Position numbers and translations under genes: made by a program. Shown piece after piece: positions 1 to 10,205 of a DNA stretch of 64,000 bases. Every line of letters begins with the position of its first letter. Position 1 is the stretch's first letter. Source of the DNA: Artocarpus heterophyllus (lineage: Eukaryota; Streptophyta; Magnoliopsida; Rosales; Moraceae); contig CM046340.1 in assembly GCA_025403435.1 (NCBI GenBank), positions 26,477,710 through 26,541,709 on the forward strand, read 5' to 3'. Under the pieces are notes generated by a model. It made no database searches and was not told the DNA's origin. It saw nothing but the letters and a program-made list of their open reading frames with translations.

Positions 1-162
1 ATGGATGAAGAAGAATTTCAGCAAAGATTCTTTGCAACTGCTGGCAACTTAACTTTTTGGGAGTGCTATCTTTTGGGAAGGTTTAGAGCAACTCTTCCAA
101 CAGTCATCAACATTGATGATTCTGACTTCGATCCTGAAACTGAAATCATAGTTATAGATTAA
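1..162 (+). CDS. Short ORF of unknown function, possibly 5'-partial
   Basis: An open frame of 53 codons runs from the first base of the window to a TAA. The ATG at position 1 may be internal, because the frame could continue upstream of the window. The product begins with an acidic run (DEEE), has an aromatic middle (FWECYLLGRF), and ends in an Asp/Glu-rich tail (IDDSDFDPETEIIVID). I recognise no domain. It lies upstream of the viral-like relic and the LOG-like sequence, inside the internal region of a Tat-like LTR element whose 3' LTR starts at 4409. It may be the C-terminus of another captured gene or of an element-encoded protein. Coding status is uncertain because of its length. Confidence 0.35.
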   Translation: MDEEEFQQRFFATAGNLTFWECYLLGRFRATLPTVINIDDSDFDPETEIIVID

Positions 163-558
163 TGTTTGTATCGTATTTATGTTTTTGTATTTGTTTATTG
201 TATCTTTATTTTCTTTGTTTTTCCTAAAAATCAGAAAAATAATTTCAAAGATTCATTAAAATGGTAGAAATTATGGAGGTTATAATCAGCACGATTAGTT
301 GGTATTTTTGTATCAACGGCCTCTAGAAACGCATTTTAATGAAATGATTTTCAATGAATTTTTTTGAATTTTAGATCTTTGTAAAAAAAAAATAATAATT
401 AAAAAAAATTGAAAAACTCAAAAAAAAAACACAAAAATATTTTCATTTCTGAGTAATCTGTTAGGTTACCTTTCTTTGGCCCATTTTAGTTTAGCCCATT
501 ACTCTCGCATGCGTCTGAATAGTCTTTCACGTGTCTGAACAGAAGTCTACCCCTTGTC
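163..558. other. Intercassette spacer, T-rich then A-rich
   Basis: No gene is seen. A T-rich stretch after the stop of the first ORF is followed by the first copy of the AAACGC motif (around 285-350), an A-rich tract (380-440), and a short segment leading to the TATA-like box at 559. The same order (ORF, T-rich stretch, motif, A-rich tract) recurs after the next two coding blocks. Confidence 0.5.
285..350 (+). repeat. Intercassette motif, copy a
   Basis: Contains TCTAGAAACGCATTTTAATG, closely matching copy b near 1530. The GGCTGAG half of the motif is poorly kept here. Confidence 0.45.
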
Positions 559-565
559 TATAAAA
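559..565 (+). promoter_or_regulatory. TATA-like box before the viral-like relic
   Basis: TATAAAA lies about 265 bases upstream of the first ATG of the frameshifted gene. The bases after it (598-740) are strongly CT-rich with many TCTCTC runs, as in many plant 5' leaders. This is inference from composition only. Confidence 0.35.
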
Positions 566-826
566 TCTGTTATTGTGCATCCAAGCTCAGAAATCTTTGT
601 TCTTTCTCTCTCTAAATTTCTTGTTCTCTCTCTCGAATTCTCTCTATCTTCTCACTAAAATTCCAAGAAATTCTTCAAAACTCTTTCAAAATTCTTCAAT
701 CTTTCAGACACTTTTTCTAGAAAATCTTCAATCTCCTTTTCTTCTTCTTCCACAAAAATCTTCACAATCCTCTCTCGAACTCTCTCTTAAAGCTTTCAGT
801 TCACTCTCAAGAATCTCAATTCCTCA

Positions 827-1380
827 ATGATGGATCCAAAATATGAGCACTTAAAGATTTCCCTTCACTTTCTCAAAGAGAGATCAGAAAGAAGTACAAA
901 ACTAGAGTCACTCGTCTTTGGGTACTTTCATGTTTTAAGCTTCCTACTGATATTAAGATGTACATAGAAGATCTTGCTCATTCAAGTGATGTAAATAATG
1001 TAGGTTTGCCTGGTATGGGTACAAGTCTGTTGCTATAAAAAGAAGAGCTCGTCGTATGGAGTCAAAATGTCATAAATGTTCTCGTCAAACTTGTTCTGAA
1101 AAATGTCCCTCACCTGGTTTCATATCTAGAAATAGGGAAGATAAAATTCAGTTCTGTAAAAATGGTCTTAGGAATGAAAACTTAGAAGATCTCCTAGTTT
1201 TTCTTGAGTCCCATCCAAGTGGATATGTTTGGGGGGGCTATGAAACAACTCTGGCCTCAATTTCATGAAGAAAAAGAACGTCTTGGGAATCTGACGCTAA
1301 AAGACCCAACTATTCAATTTGCAAAAATGTTAGATGGAAAACAGACTCAAGATCCTTCTACTTCAGAACAAAGTCTGTAA
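827..1380 (+). pseudogene. Relic of a carlavirus-type cysteine-rich nucleic-acid-binding protein
   Basis: The coding signal is spread over several frames: a start at 827-850, frame of base 847 to a TAA at 1036, an overlapping frame from about 1014 to a TGA at 1266, and a last frame after a run of seven G (1231-1237) to a TAA at 1378. Seen directly: a stretch with KLPTDIKMYIEDLA, a glycine-rich turn, a basic block KRRARR, and soon after it a cysteine cluster CHKC...CSEKC followed by PGF. That order (helical N-part, arginine-rich block, zinc-binding cysteines) matches the cysteine-rich proteins of Betaflexiviridae (carla- and vitivirus types), which bind nucleic acid and often suppress RNA silencing. 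The C-terminal segment (1240-1380) is not recognised. At least three frame breaks make it non-functional as it stands. The alternative is an unrelated zinc-knuckle protein. Confidence 0.42.
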
Positions 1381-2038
1381 GGTATTTTTCTTTGTTTCTC
1401 TATGCGTTTATCTTAAAAAAAATCATCATAAAAAAATAATAATAAAAAAAAATTTGAAAATTTATTCGAGATATGATCATAGTTTAATGAAAAATCATCA
1501 AAACGGCTGAGTAACGGAATTTCTAGAAACGCGTTTTGATGAACAAAAGTTTTCTTCAACTCATTCTCGAATAAAATTTCATCAACAAAAAGATTTTTAT
1601 TTTTGTGTGATCTATACAGTTGTTGTTTAATAATTGTGATTGTACCATTTATCTTATACTAATAATATCTTGACTTTTCTTCTTTTGTCAGATGCATAAT
1701 TTTATTCGATAGTTATCTTGTGTGTCGTGTAAGATAAGCTTTGCTTCGAATTTTAAAATCTAGTCCCATTTGTCAAAAGTTGTACAGTATAGTCTAGTTT
1801 GTCAAAAAGTTAATAGTGTTGTCAGGTACAAGTTGTCTGTAGGTGTGTCACATTTATCTGTCCTTGTCTGTCATCACAGCTGTCTTTATTTAATTTTACC
1901 CAACATTCTCTTTAGGTGTCTTTAAAATCTTTTCAGTTCTTAAGTTTTTCTAAGAGCAAATTTATAAGATAGAGTCAATAAAAAAAATAATAAAAAATAA
2001 AAAATAAAAAAAATTGAGTCTTAGTCTTAGTAATTATC
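1381..2038. other. Spacer between viral-like relic and LOG-like sequence
   Basis: No gene is seen. It holds A-rich tracts (1417-1460 and 1980-2013), the best-kept copy of the intercassette motif, and a segment with several TGTC words (1780-1880). It probably includes the 5' leader of the LOG-like cassette. Confidence 0.5.
1500..1550 (+). repeat. Intercassette motif, copy b
   Basis: Reads GGCTGAGTAACGGA, then TCTAGAAACGCGTTTTGATG. This is the clearest copy of the motif that also appears near 285, 2945, 3075, 3125 and 13297. Confidence 0.55.
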
Positions 2039-2677
2039 ATGGATTCCTCGTCTTAGTCATCTTTAAAGTGCAACAATATCTGTGTGTTTTGTGGTTCTAA
2101 ATCAGGAAAAGGAATTGATTACATAGAAACTGCATTTCATCTACGCTATGTCTTAGCTACGAAAAAGATAAACCTTGTCTATGGAGGAGGTAGTCTAGGT
2201 TTAATGGGTACTGTCTCTACTGGAAGACGTTCTAGAGGTACTAGAGCTCTAGGTATTATTCCAGGTGTCCTTGCTCAAACTCGTTTATGTGGTCCTACCA
2301 TTGGTGTTGAAAAAATAGTTGCAGGTATGCCTGAGCGAATAAGAGACATGGAGTTTGCTTCTGATGCTTTCATTGCCTTACCTGGAGGTTTAGGAACTCT
2401 AGAGGAACTTTTTGCCATTGCTAGTTGGAAATTGTTAGGACTACACTCTAAACCTGTTGGTTTGTTAAAAATAAATGGTTACTTTGACAGTTTGCTTAGT
2501 TTTTTAGATCATGCTGTGGAACAAAAGTTTCTTGAGGAGTCAGGAAGAAAGATTTTTATCTCTACCACTACTATAGAGGAATTGCTCGAAAAAATGCACG
2601 TCATTGATCCTGAAACGGACACTGCAACATCAAAGTTCCACGGAAAACGCAAACGAGATTGGGATCTTTCTCTCTAA
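2039..2677 (+). pseudogene. LOG-like: Intronless LOG-like cytokinin phosphoribohydrolase
   Basis: LOG enzymes release active cytokinin bases from cytokinin riboside 5'-monophosphates. From the ATG at 2039 the frame has a TAG at codon 6 (2054-2056) and is then open for over 200 codons to the stop at 2675. Family motifs in order: ICVFCGSKSG at the N-terminus, LVYGGGSLGLMG (nucleotide binding), ERIRDM then SDAFIALPGGLGTLEE (the PGGxGTxxE active-site signature), and KPVGLLKINGYFDSLLSFLDHAV. Length is close to the usual size of about 210-220 residues. The C-terminal tail has a basic KRKRDWD. Plant LOG genes normally have several introns; this copy has none and lies inside a retroelement, so it is probably a retrocopy captured as cargo. 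No ATG follows the early stop before the first motif (next in-frame ATG is inside GGGSLGLMG), so it is probably inactive unless initiation is non-AUG or the TAG is read through. Confidence 0.85.
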
Positions 2678-4392
2678 ACTCTACCTCTTTTAGTTTTGCT
2701 TACAGCATTATTGTTTTTGTCTTTGTTTATGTGTTTGTCTTTAAATAACCACTCTGGTAAGTATATGTTGTTACTCTTCTTACTTAATCTTGTTAAACAT
2801 TGGGAACAGTGTTCAATTTAGGTTGGAGGGAGAAGGTTGTGTCAATTTTTTTTTCTTTTGTGATTGAATCTGAGACTAGTTTTAAAAACCAAGCGAAAAA
2901 AAAATAGTGTGCTGTTTGTAAGACTTTAGATTCATGTGATCATAGGTTGAGATGGCTGAGTGAAGGTTTTGACCTAAAACGCGTCTCGATAATGATCCAA
3001 AAATGAAGTCCTTTGTGTTTATAAAATTCTCATCTCTGCATTTTTCTTTTGTAGCATAAAAGTTTGAAGTTGGCTGAGGTAAGGAGTATTTATTATTCTT
3101 GAAACGCATCTTCACCTTGGTAGAAATAGCTGAGTAATGGAGTGACTAGCATTCTTGAAACGTGTTTCTACATGATTGTAAAAACTGTGTGCTTGCATTG
3201 CATTTATTATTAAAAAAACAAAAAAAAACTAAAAAAAAATTAAAAATTAAAAATTTAAAAATATTTTGGTGATTTGCCTCCTGTCCAATGACAATATCAA
3301 GATTATATTATTTCCATGACTTAAGGTAAATTTTAAATATTATTTAAGTTTATGTTAGTTTCTTTAGTTTGCCATATGTTTAGGATGAAATTTTCCCAAA
3401 ATTTGAACACTTAATCTTGCACTATGATTTGTTATATTAATTTAGAGACCGTTTATGTTAGTATAATTTGGTTTATTTTTATAAAATCTTATAACTTGTT
3501 TAAATCCTTTTTGAGACGAAATCCTAGATAACGCTAAGTTATAGATATAATTTAGGCCATCTTTGGATCATTTGAGCCTTTGAAGCTAACCTATTTACAT
3601 TCTATATCCCTAGTCACCTCGTTGTGCTTAATGTTCTATTTTCTTTATTACCCATATATTTAGCCTAGCCTTTTCAATAAATTCATAATCCTTTTCTTGT
3701 ACCTTTCACTCATAAGGCATTTGTTCTTTCAAGTGAAATTAGATTTATGAGGTTAGGATGAGTTAGGAATATCTACTACCTCTGTAAAAATATGTACGTT
3801 TATTGTAATTCTTTAGTTATTTTGTAAAAAAAAAAAACCATAAAAAAAAAGCTTAAAAAAAAAGAAAGTTAAATAAAAAGTGGTTGACAAAGGAAATTTC
3901 ATTTCGAGTTTGGATTGTAAACTTTGGGAATTGGATTGTACATTTTAAAGGTTCAGGATTTTTGTAAGTGTCTTATGGGTGAACTGAGCCTCAAATATAT
4001 CTTCCATTATACCTTTAATCCAAGCCTTACTTTACAAGCTGAATAAAGTCCTAAAAGTCTTTAACAAGGTGTTATTCTACATTAGTGGAGAGAGGGATGA
4101 AAAATAAATTTATAAGAATTTATTTAAATAAATTAAGATATATTAATATAAATTTATCTAGTTAATATGCATTGATTAGTAAAAGAAATTCACATACACA
4201 GAGAGGAAAATTCATCTTAAATAATTGACAAACTCTAGAAATGAATCATAACTTAATTAGTGTTTGCATCTTTACTTTGAGGCATGAATATGAGATAAAC
4301 CCTGAGGAAAATCAGTGAGGAATCGCAAGTAAAAAAAAAAATCTTTTGTTTGTTTTAAGTTTTATCGCTTTAGTTGCTAGAGACTAGCAATA
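2678..4392 (+). other. Non-coding 3' internal region of Tat-like element
   Basis: No gene is seen. A conserved-looking purine-rich motif (CATTGGGAACAGTG at 2799, then GGTTGGAGGGAGAAGG) is like the stretch that follows the coding part of many Athila/Tat elements. From about 2830 the sequence aligns by eye with 13110-14985: shared phrases include AAAAACCAAGC, GATGGCTGAGTGA, the TTATGTTAGT region near 3350, and ACATTAGTGGAGAGAG near 4080. This shows that the two units belong to one family. Confidence 0.6.
2940..3175 (+). repeat. Intercassette motif, copies c-e
   Basis: Three copies lie close together: GATGGCTGAGTGAAGG with AAACGCGTCTCGAT (about 2945-2996), TTGGCTGAGGTAAGGAG with CTTGAAACGCATCTTC (3072-3112), and AGCTGAGTAATGGAG with CTTGAAACGTGTTTCTAC (3127-3170). 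Confidence 0.55.
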
Positions 4393-4408
4393 AGCTGGTG
4401 GGGGGGTA
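4393..4408 (+). promoter_or_regulatory. Polypurine tract of Tat-like element
   Basis: GCTGGTGGGGGGGTA sits directly before the LTR start TGATGAG. A PPT next to the 3' LTR primes plus-strand DNA synthesis. The equivalent at 11050-11063 is shorter. Confidence 0.6.
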
Positions 4409-6535
4409 TGATGAGACTGTAAAAGTGTATATTTTCTAAGGCTTAAATCATTTATTTACACTTTTATTTCTCATTAAATCATCTAATTAATAGCATTTTG
4501 TGTTAAAAAATATTTTTGTGTCTTGGTGTGAAAATATGTTTAAAAATACGTTTTTAGTGTGTTTTTATGTTTTCAGTAATTATTAGAGTCATTTTGGTAT
4601 GTTAAATAAGTGTCTAGTCTGTAAATAGTCAAAACCGTAAAAGTAATGCGGTTATTTTATTTTGAGTTTTAGTATGTTTGATAGTATGTTTTAAGTTTAT
4701 AAATATGTCTTATTATATTTTTAGTAATTTTTAAAAATATTTCCAACTCATAAAAATTATATTTGTGCTAAATCGCAAGAGACTGAAAATTTTAGGAGTT
4801 TTTATTTAATTTTGTGTGTTTTAATGTAAAATAAATATTTTTAATAAACATTATGTTTGTAAAATAATTAATATTAGTGTGTTTGTGGTTTTTAGATTTG
4901 AAATCTGGAGGAAAAACAGAGCAAAACGACACCAAAACGGATAAAATCGGACATCAAATGCATCAAAAAGATAAAGAAAATCTGAATTTAAATTAAATGG
5001 GACACGTGGCGTAACAAGGACCATCGGATTCACTATCGAATTCATCTCAGCTGTTCGAGGAAGAGACACATGTCAACACGTCATTCGGTGCGTCAGCAGA
5101 ATCTCAGAGTGTAGTCCACGTGTCGAGATATGATTGGCCCGTGCGTTACACGCGCTGACAAAGCTGCAAGTGAGGCAGGGGAATCGCAGGCCGTGTCTGC
5201 TCGCGGGTGGGTGAGTCCACGTGCAGCTGTTCTTTCAGCCGTTGGATGCGATGACGAAGAGCAATCTAACGGTCTAAAATTACTGTCCCACTGGTCCCAG
5301 CTGGGCCCATTCTTAGGCGTGTTTGGAGCCGTTGGATCGTGCGATTAACGGTCACGATTAGTCCGTTTAAGTGTTGCCTGTACCGCGAGGCAGAGAATCT
5401 GAAAGACAAATTTGCATTCTCACGAACGCGGGTCAGCGTGAAAGAAGAAGGAAATAATTCAAAATCGTCAATTTTCAATAGGAAATAGCATTAATTATAA
5501 GTGGACGTTTGTAAAATCGATTCCCTATAAATACCGAGGCATTTGCCTCAGCTGAAGGAGAGCCTCTCGCAGCATGAAAATGTTGTTGTAATAATTATAG
5601 TCTAGTTTTTATTTTAGTTTTCAGTCTAGATTCTTGTAAAATATTTCCTAGTTTATGTTGTAAAAATTATGCTCAATAATATTAGTAGTATTTTATTAAT
5701 TATTTCTTTCTAAATTTCTTTTTAGCTATGGGGAGAGGGGAAAATTCTAGCAAAATTATCTTAAATATTTTGGTTTTTCTTAGTTTTCTAAGCTGTTGTA
5801 ATGCCAAAATATTCTCTTAGAAAACCCAGAATTTCAATATTTTCTTAGCTAGAACTCTGCCAAAATTACGGTTCTGGTTTATCGACGACATAGACTGGCA
5901 CAGATAATGCTTGGGAGGACCTTGATTACTCGTAGACAGAGAATGGCGTGGTAAATGCTTAACTTACTATCTTGGTTGTTATTTTAGTTAAGTTATGTTG
6001 AAATGCTGCTTTATTTATTAAGTTGTGTTTTTGCTACATTATAAACATGGAATGGCACAGTAAATGCTTGGTAAATCTTGATTTATTGTCGACATAAGAT
6101 GGCATAGTGTATACTTAAACCAACTAATAAATAAAAAGAGAAATTAAAATATATTGAAGATAATTGTCAAAACAGAACCTTTGAACCTCAGCCCTGTTAT
6201 TATTGTTATTTTACTTCCTTAAATTGTCGTTATTATTGTTGTTACACTGCTTAAATTATTATTTGTATTTCTTGTTATTAAAGTTCCAAATTATCAAAAT
6301 TTAAAGATGAAAAATGCTGTAAAAAAATGTGTAAATATTGTAAATACATTCTATGAATAATAAATATTAATCCTCAAATTTTTCAGCTTAAATAAAAAGA
6401 AAAAGTTAATATAATACATGTACTGGAACTGAATAAATCCTTCCTTGTGGGTTCGACCTCGGATTCACCGAGAAAATATTACTTGAGACAACTTTATACT
6501 TGAGGTTAGTTTAAAATGCATAAATAGACGCGAGA
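4409..6535 (+). mobile_element. LTR A of Tat/Ogre-like Ty3/gypsy element (3' LTR)
   Basis: Starts TGATGAG after a G-rich PPT. It shares a body with LTR B (11064) and LTR C (14986): the TAGCATTTTGTGTT block, a segment with ACACGTGGC, a TATA box (5526-5533) before a CTC-rich start region, repeated phrases like ATGGCACAGTAAATGCTTG, and a terminal part with CCTTGTGGGTTCGACCTCGG typical of Tat LTR ends. The 3' boundary is approximate, because the copia fragment C1 abuts at about 6536. Length is about 2.1 kb. Its cargo-bearing interior lies at 1-4408. Confidence 0.7.
5526..5533 (+). promoter_or_regulatory. TATA box of LTR A
   Basis: TATAAATA, with the same spacing to downstream LTR sequence as TATAAATA at 15966-15973 in LTR C. 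Likely the Pol II core promoter of the element. Confidence 0.55.
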
Positions 6536-8554
6536 CCACATCCTTAAACCATATTCTCATATGGGAATGTCCGGCTTATGTCCTGTTTAAGGATCTGAAT
6601 AAGTGGAAGCATGTTTGGAAGTTTACATGTTTGTAGGATATCCAAAAGGGACTAAAGGGGGTCATTTCTATAACTTAAAGGAGAATAAAGTCATGGTTTC
6701 AACTAATGCAACTTTCCTTGAGGAGAGTTACATGGACGACTTTAAACCTCGAAGCAAATTGGTGCTTGAGGAGTTAAAGAGTGATCCGATCACTCTGGAG
6801 GTTCTGAATGAAACCGTTCTGATCAATGTAGAAAAACCAAACAAACCTGAACAACAACCTGAGGGGCTTCGGCATAGTGGGAGGATCGGGCGTCAACCTA
6901 AGAAGTATATGTTCAATGGGGAGGTCTTTTTGGCTGAACTAGATGAACATGACAGGGATCCTTATACTTTCGCAGAAGCTATGGAGGATGTTGATTAAAA
7001 ACTCTAGACAGAGGCCATGAACACTGAGATGAAGTCTATGGAGACTAATCAGGTTTGGGAGCTTATGAATCTTCCTGAAGGGGTAAAACCCATAGGGTGT
7101 AAGTGGATCTACAAGAGAAAAATAGGTGTAGATGAAAAGGTCGAAACCTTTAACGCTAGACTAGTAGCTAAGGGTTATGCGCAAAAGGAATGAATCGATT
7201 ATGAGGAAACCTTTTCGCCTATAGCCATGCTTAAGTCCATCCGAATTCTCTTGTCCATAGCTGCCGCTCTCAACTACGAGATTTGGCAAATGGATGTCAA
7301 GACGGCTTTCTGAATGGCTATCTTGATGAGTCCATTTATATGGTACAACCAGATGGGTTCAAGGTCAAGGGGCAAGAGGGTAAGGTTTGTAAGCTACTAA
7401 AGTCAATTTATGAACTTAAGCAGGCTTCCTATTCTTGGAACACAAGATTTGATCAAGTAATCAAGACTTATGGATTCTCACAAAATGTGGATGAGCCATG
7501 TATTTACAAACACATTAAGGATGGGAAGGTGGTTTTTCTACTGCTCTATGTAGATGACATTTTGCTAATTGGTAATGAAGGACTTGGGTGAGGCTAATTT
7601 TGTTCTCGGTATCTAAATCTTTCGGGATAGGAAGAACAAAATGATAGCTTTGTTATCGATCAAATTATGGTTGACCAAGCAGTTTGACATGAAGGACTTA
7701 GGTGAGGCTAATTTTGTTCTCGGTATCCAGATATTTCAGGATAGGAAGAACAAAATGATAGCTTTGTCCCAGGCCAGCTACATAGATAAAATTTGCAAGA
7801 GGTTAGCAATACAGGATTCCAAGAAAGGTGGGCAACCATCTAGGTCTAGAATTACTCTTTCTAAGAAAGACTCTCCAAAGTCTGAGGAAGAAAGAGAATA
7901 CATGAAGAAGGTGCCTTATGCTTTGGCAGTGGGTAGTCTCATGTATGCCATGCTTTGCACATGACCAGATATTTGTTATGCAGTCGGGATTGTAAGTCAG
8001 TTTTAGGCGGATCCAGGACCAAACCATTGGATTGCAGTAAAGCATATTTCCAAGTTGCTAAGAAGGACTCGAGGGTATATGCTTGTATATTCGGGTAAGG
8101 ACTTGACTCTTTTAGGATATACTGACTCAGATTTTCAATCCTGTCTAGATTCTTGGAAATCAACTTCAGGTTTTGTATTTACTCCGGGTGACGGTGCCAT
8201 CAGTTAGAGAAGTGTGAAGCAAGATTGCACTCTGGATTCAACGATGGAGGCCGAGTATGTGGCAGCTAGTGATGCTTCAAAGAAGTAGTGTGGCTTCGCA
8301 AGGTAGTTCCTAGTATGGATAAGGCAGCATCCCTGTACTATGATTACAGGGCGACGGTAGCTAATGCTAAGGAACCAAGAGATCGGAAGTATCATGTGAT
8401 AAAGGACTTCGTTGAGGGCAGGTATGTCACGACGTGCAAGATTACGTCAAAGGACAATTTAGCTGATCCATTTACAAAGACACTTTTGGGAAGAGTCTTC
8501 GAGAGGCATGTGGAAGCTATAAGGATGCAAGATTTGTCATATTTATTCACTTAG
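6536..8554 (+). pseudogene. Copia element C1: integrase end, RT and RNase H (broken)
   Basis: This is the 3' half of a Ty1/copia polyprotein. Order: integrase C-terminal region with [10 protein letters not shown] (from about 6630), a linker with [12 protein letters not shown] starting near 7060 (GCKWIYKR), QMDVKTAF, the catalytic [13 protein letters not shown] (7540), KDLGEANFVLGIQIF, and RNase H with TMEAEYVAASDASK ending in a stop at 8552. Breaks: TAA at 6996, TAG at 7005, TGA in the RT at about 7192, a frameshift near 7310, a 79-bp internal duplication at 7575, a TGA near 7963, and more in RNase H. Gag, protease, most of integrase and the 5' LTR are missing. It abuts the Tat-like LTR with no visible target duplication, so it was truncated by deletion or recombination. 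Confidence 0.9.
7575..7767 (+). repeat. 79-bp direct duplication inside C1 RT
   Basis: 7575-7653 and 7689-7767 are near-identical copies, both starting ATGAAGGACTT and ending ATGATAGCTTTGT. The 35 bases between them are the normal upstream sequence, so a downstream segment has been pasted in ahead of its proper place. Confidence 0.85.
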
Positions 8555-9989
8555 TGCAAGTGGGAGATTGTTAGACATGTATGCCCTAAGGAGTAAAATG
8601 TAATAAGTTTTTGGAGATATTTTTATAAATAAAGAATTTATTTATTGTTTATATACAAAATCTTATCCTCTTTACGTTCATATTTGTTGAATGTATGTTA
8701 AGCAAACAATAGTCTAAGATTGTCAGTCTAAACCTTAAGAATTGGGCATATGATGGACAGATTATGCCGAAAACAGGATTCTTAAGGTAATGGTCTAAAT
8801 CATAAGATCCACAATCGAGGGAATAAAGTTGTGCGCTTTATTCATGTAAAGATTGTTATGTTGTCTATATCCCTATTGGGAGATGGTTTGTCTGGACCAT
8901 CGGAGGTGGACTCCGTGAATAGAAACATTGGCATGTTGTCATAGGTGACGATGTGTTGGATTGGGACATAAAGTGAATTGATTTAGATTAATAATTCTGT
9001 TTTGGCATATCGATTCACTTTAGACAATCATTTGTATTGTATCTTAATCCTAAGATGAATAGTGGGCCCGTTGTCTTGACTTGTGTATTTTGATGTACCA
9101 AAGGATGACACCCACATCTTAATAGTGGTATGCATGCCGGTACCTTAGAGGCATGACTCTTGATAATGTAGACCTGTTATTCATAGATATGGAATTCATA
9201 GCTCCTCTTTAGGAGTAGTGATATCCTCTTATATGCGTTATCTTGTAATTGAAAAACTGGAGCGCTCAACCATTTGGATACATAGGTGTAACCGAATGGT
9301 ACACTGTCTTTAGATGGTAAGTTTTTGGATGGTTAGATAATGAAACGTAAGATAAAAATAATCGGGAAGGTAAGACAGAACTTGTCCTTAAGCCAATTAT
9401 GGATAATTATGTGGGGATACATACACTATGATATGTCATGGAGACTTAGCTATACAGGCTTCGTAATTCTATGTAGTTCGAGAGTGTAGCTCTAAGCTTT
9501 TAGTGGAGTAGCGTTGGAGTTGATAATTATGAAATGTATATCTGGCATAGTGGGTTTCATAATTATCAGGAGCTTGAACTATATAGGTCCATTTGGTCCC
9601 CTTTGCTAGCTCACAACATCCTGTAACGATACGGTGTGCTTTTCCACCAATTGGTGGCTTATGTCATATTTATTAGATTGGTTGAAATTCAGAAGAATCA
9701 AATAATTCACGTATGTTTTTCGGTTGAATTAATTTTGTGATAAAATTAATTCAAGATAAACTTGTTGAATTTTTGGGATCAGATAATTCTTGTCTGTTTG
9801 TCGATTGATTTAGTTTTGAATAAATTATATCAAGATAAACTTGTAGAATTATTAGGAATTCATTTATTTTCCTAGAGATTATCTAGATAAAGTTGTTTTA
9901 ATCAAATAACTTTTCTGTTGGGTTATTTGAATTGAAATTGAGACTTTATCCTATAGAATCTCGGGTGAAAAATAAAAGATTCGCTAGGA

Positions 9990-10080
9990 TCTTAATCGGC
10001 ATTCGGCATGCCGATCCTCAAGCTCGGCCTGCCGATGGGGCCTGTTTGGCCTGCCGATCATCCTGATCGGCCTACCGATG
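9990..10080 (+). repeat. GGCCTGCCGA motif cluster in C1 U3
   Basis: Four copies: GGCATGCCGA, GGCCTGCCGA twice, and GGCCTACCGA. Each is an imperfect inverted repeat with five-base arms (TCGGC/GCCGA) around a two-base centre. Here the centre reads CT on the sense strand. Confidence 0.8.
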
Positions 10081-10197
10081 TGCGAAGGATAAGATCATGC
10101 ATTTTTTACGCGGATCTTATCAAATATTGATCCGAATTTGATTTTGATTTGAATTTTGAGACCTAATCTAATAAGAATTGACCCTAGACCTAACCTC

Positions 10198-10205
10198 TAT
10201 AAATA
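10198..10205 (+). promoter_or_regulatory. TATA box of C1 LTR
   Basis: TATAAATA about 120 bases after the motif cluster. The equivalent in C6 is TATAAAA at 61684 and in C2, on the other strand, at 36413-36419. Confidence 0.6.

Noticed and set aside
573..830. 85-codon ORF rich in Ser, Leu and Phe
   Set aside because: It is the translation of a CT-rich leader (TCTCTC runs) before the viral-like relic; no motif, and composition explains it.
2882..3115. 77-codon ORF on the minus strand downstream of LOG
   Set aside because: It lies over the non-coding motif copies and has no homologous frame in the sister unit at 13200-13400.
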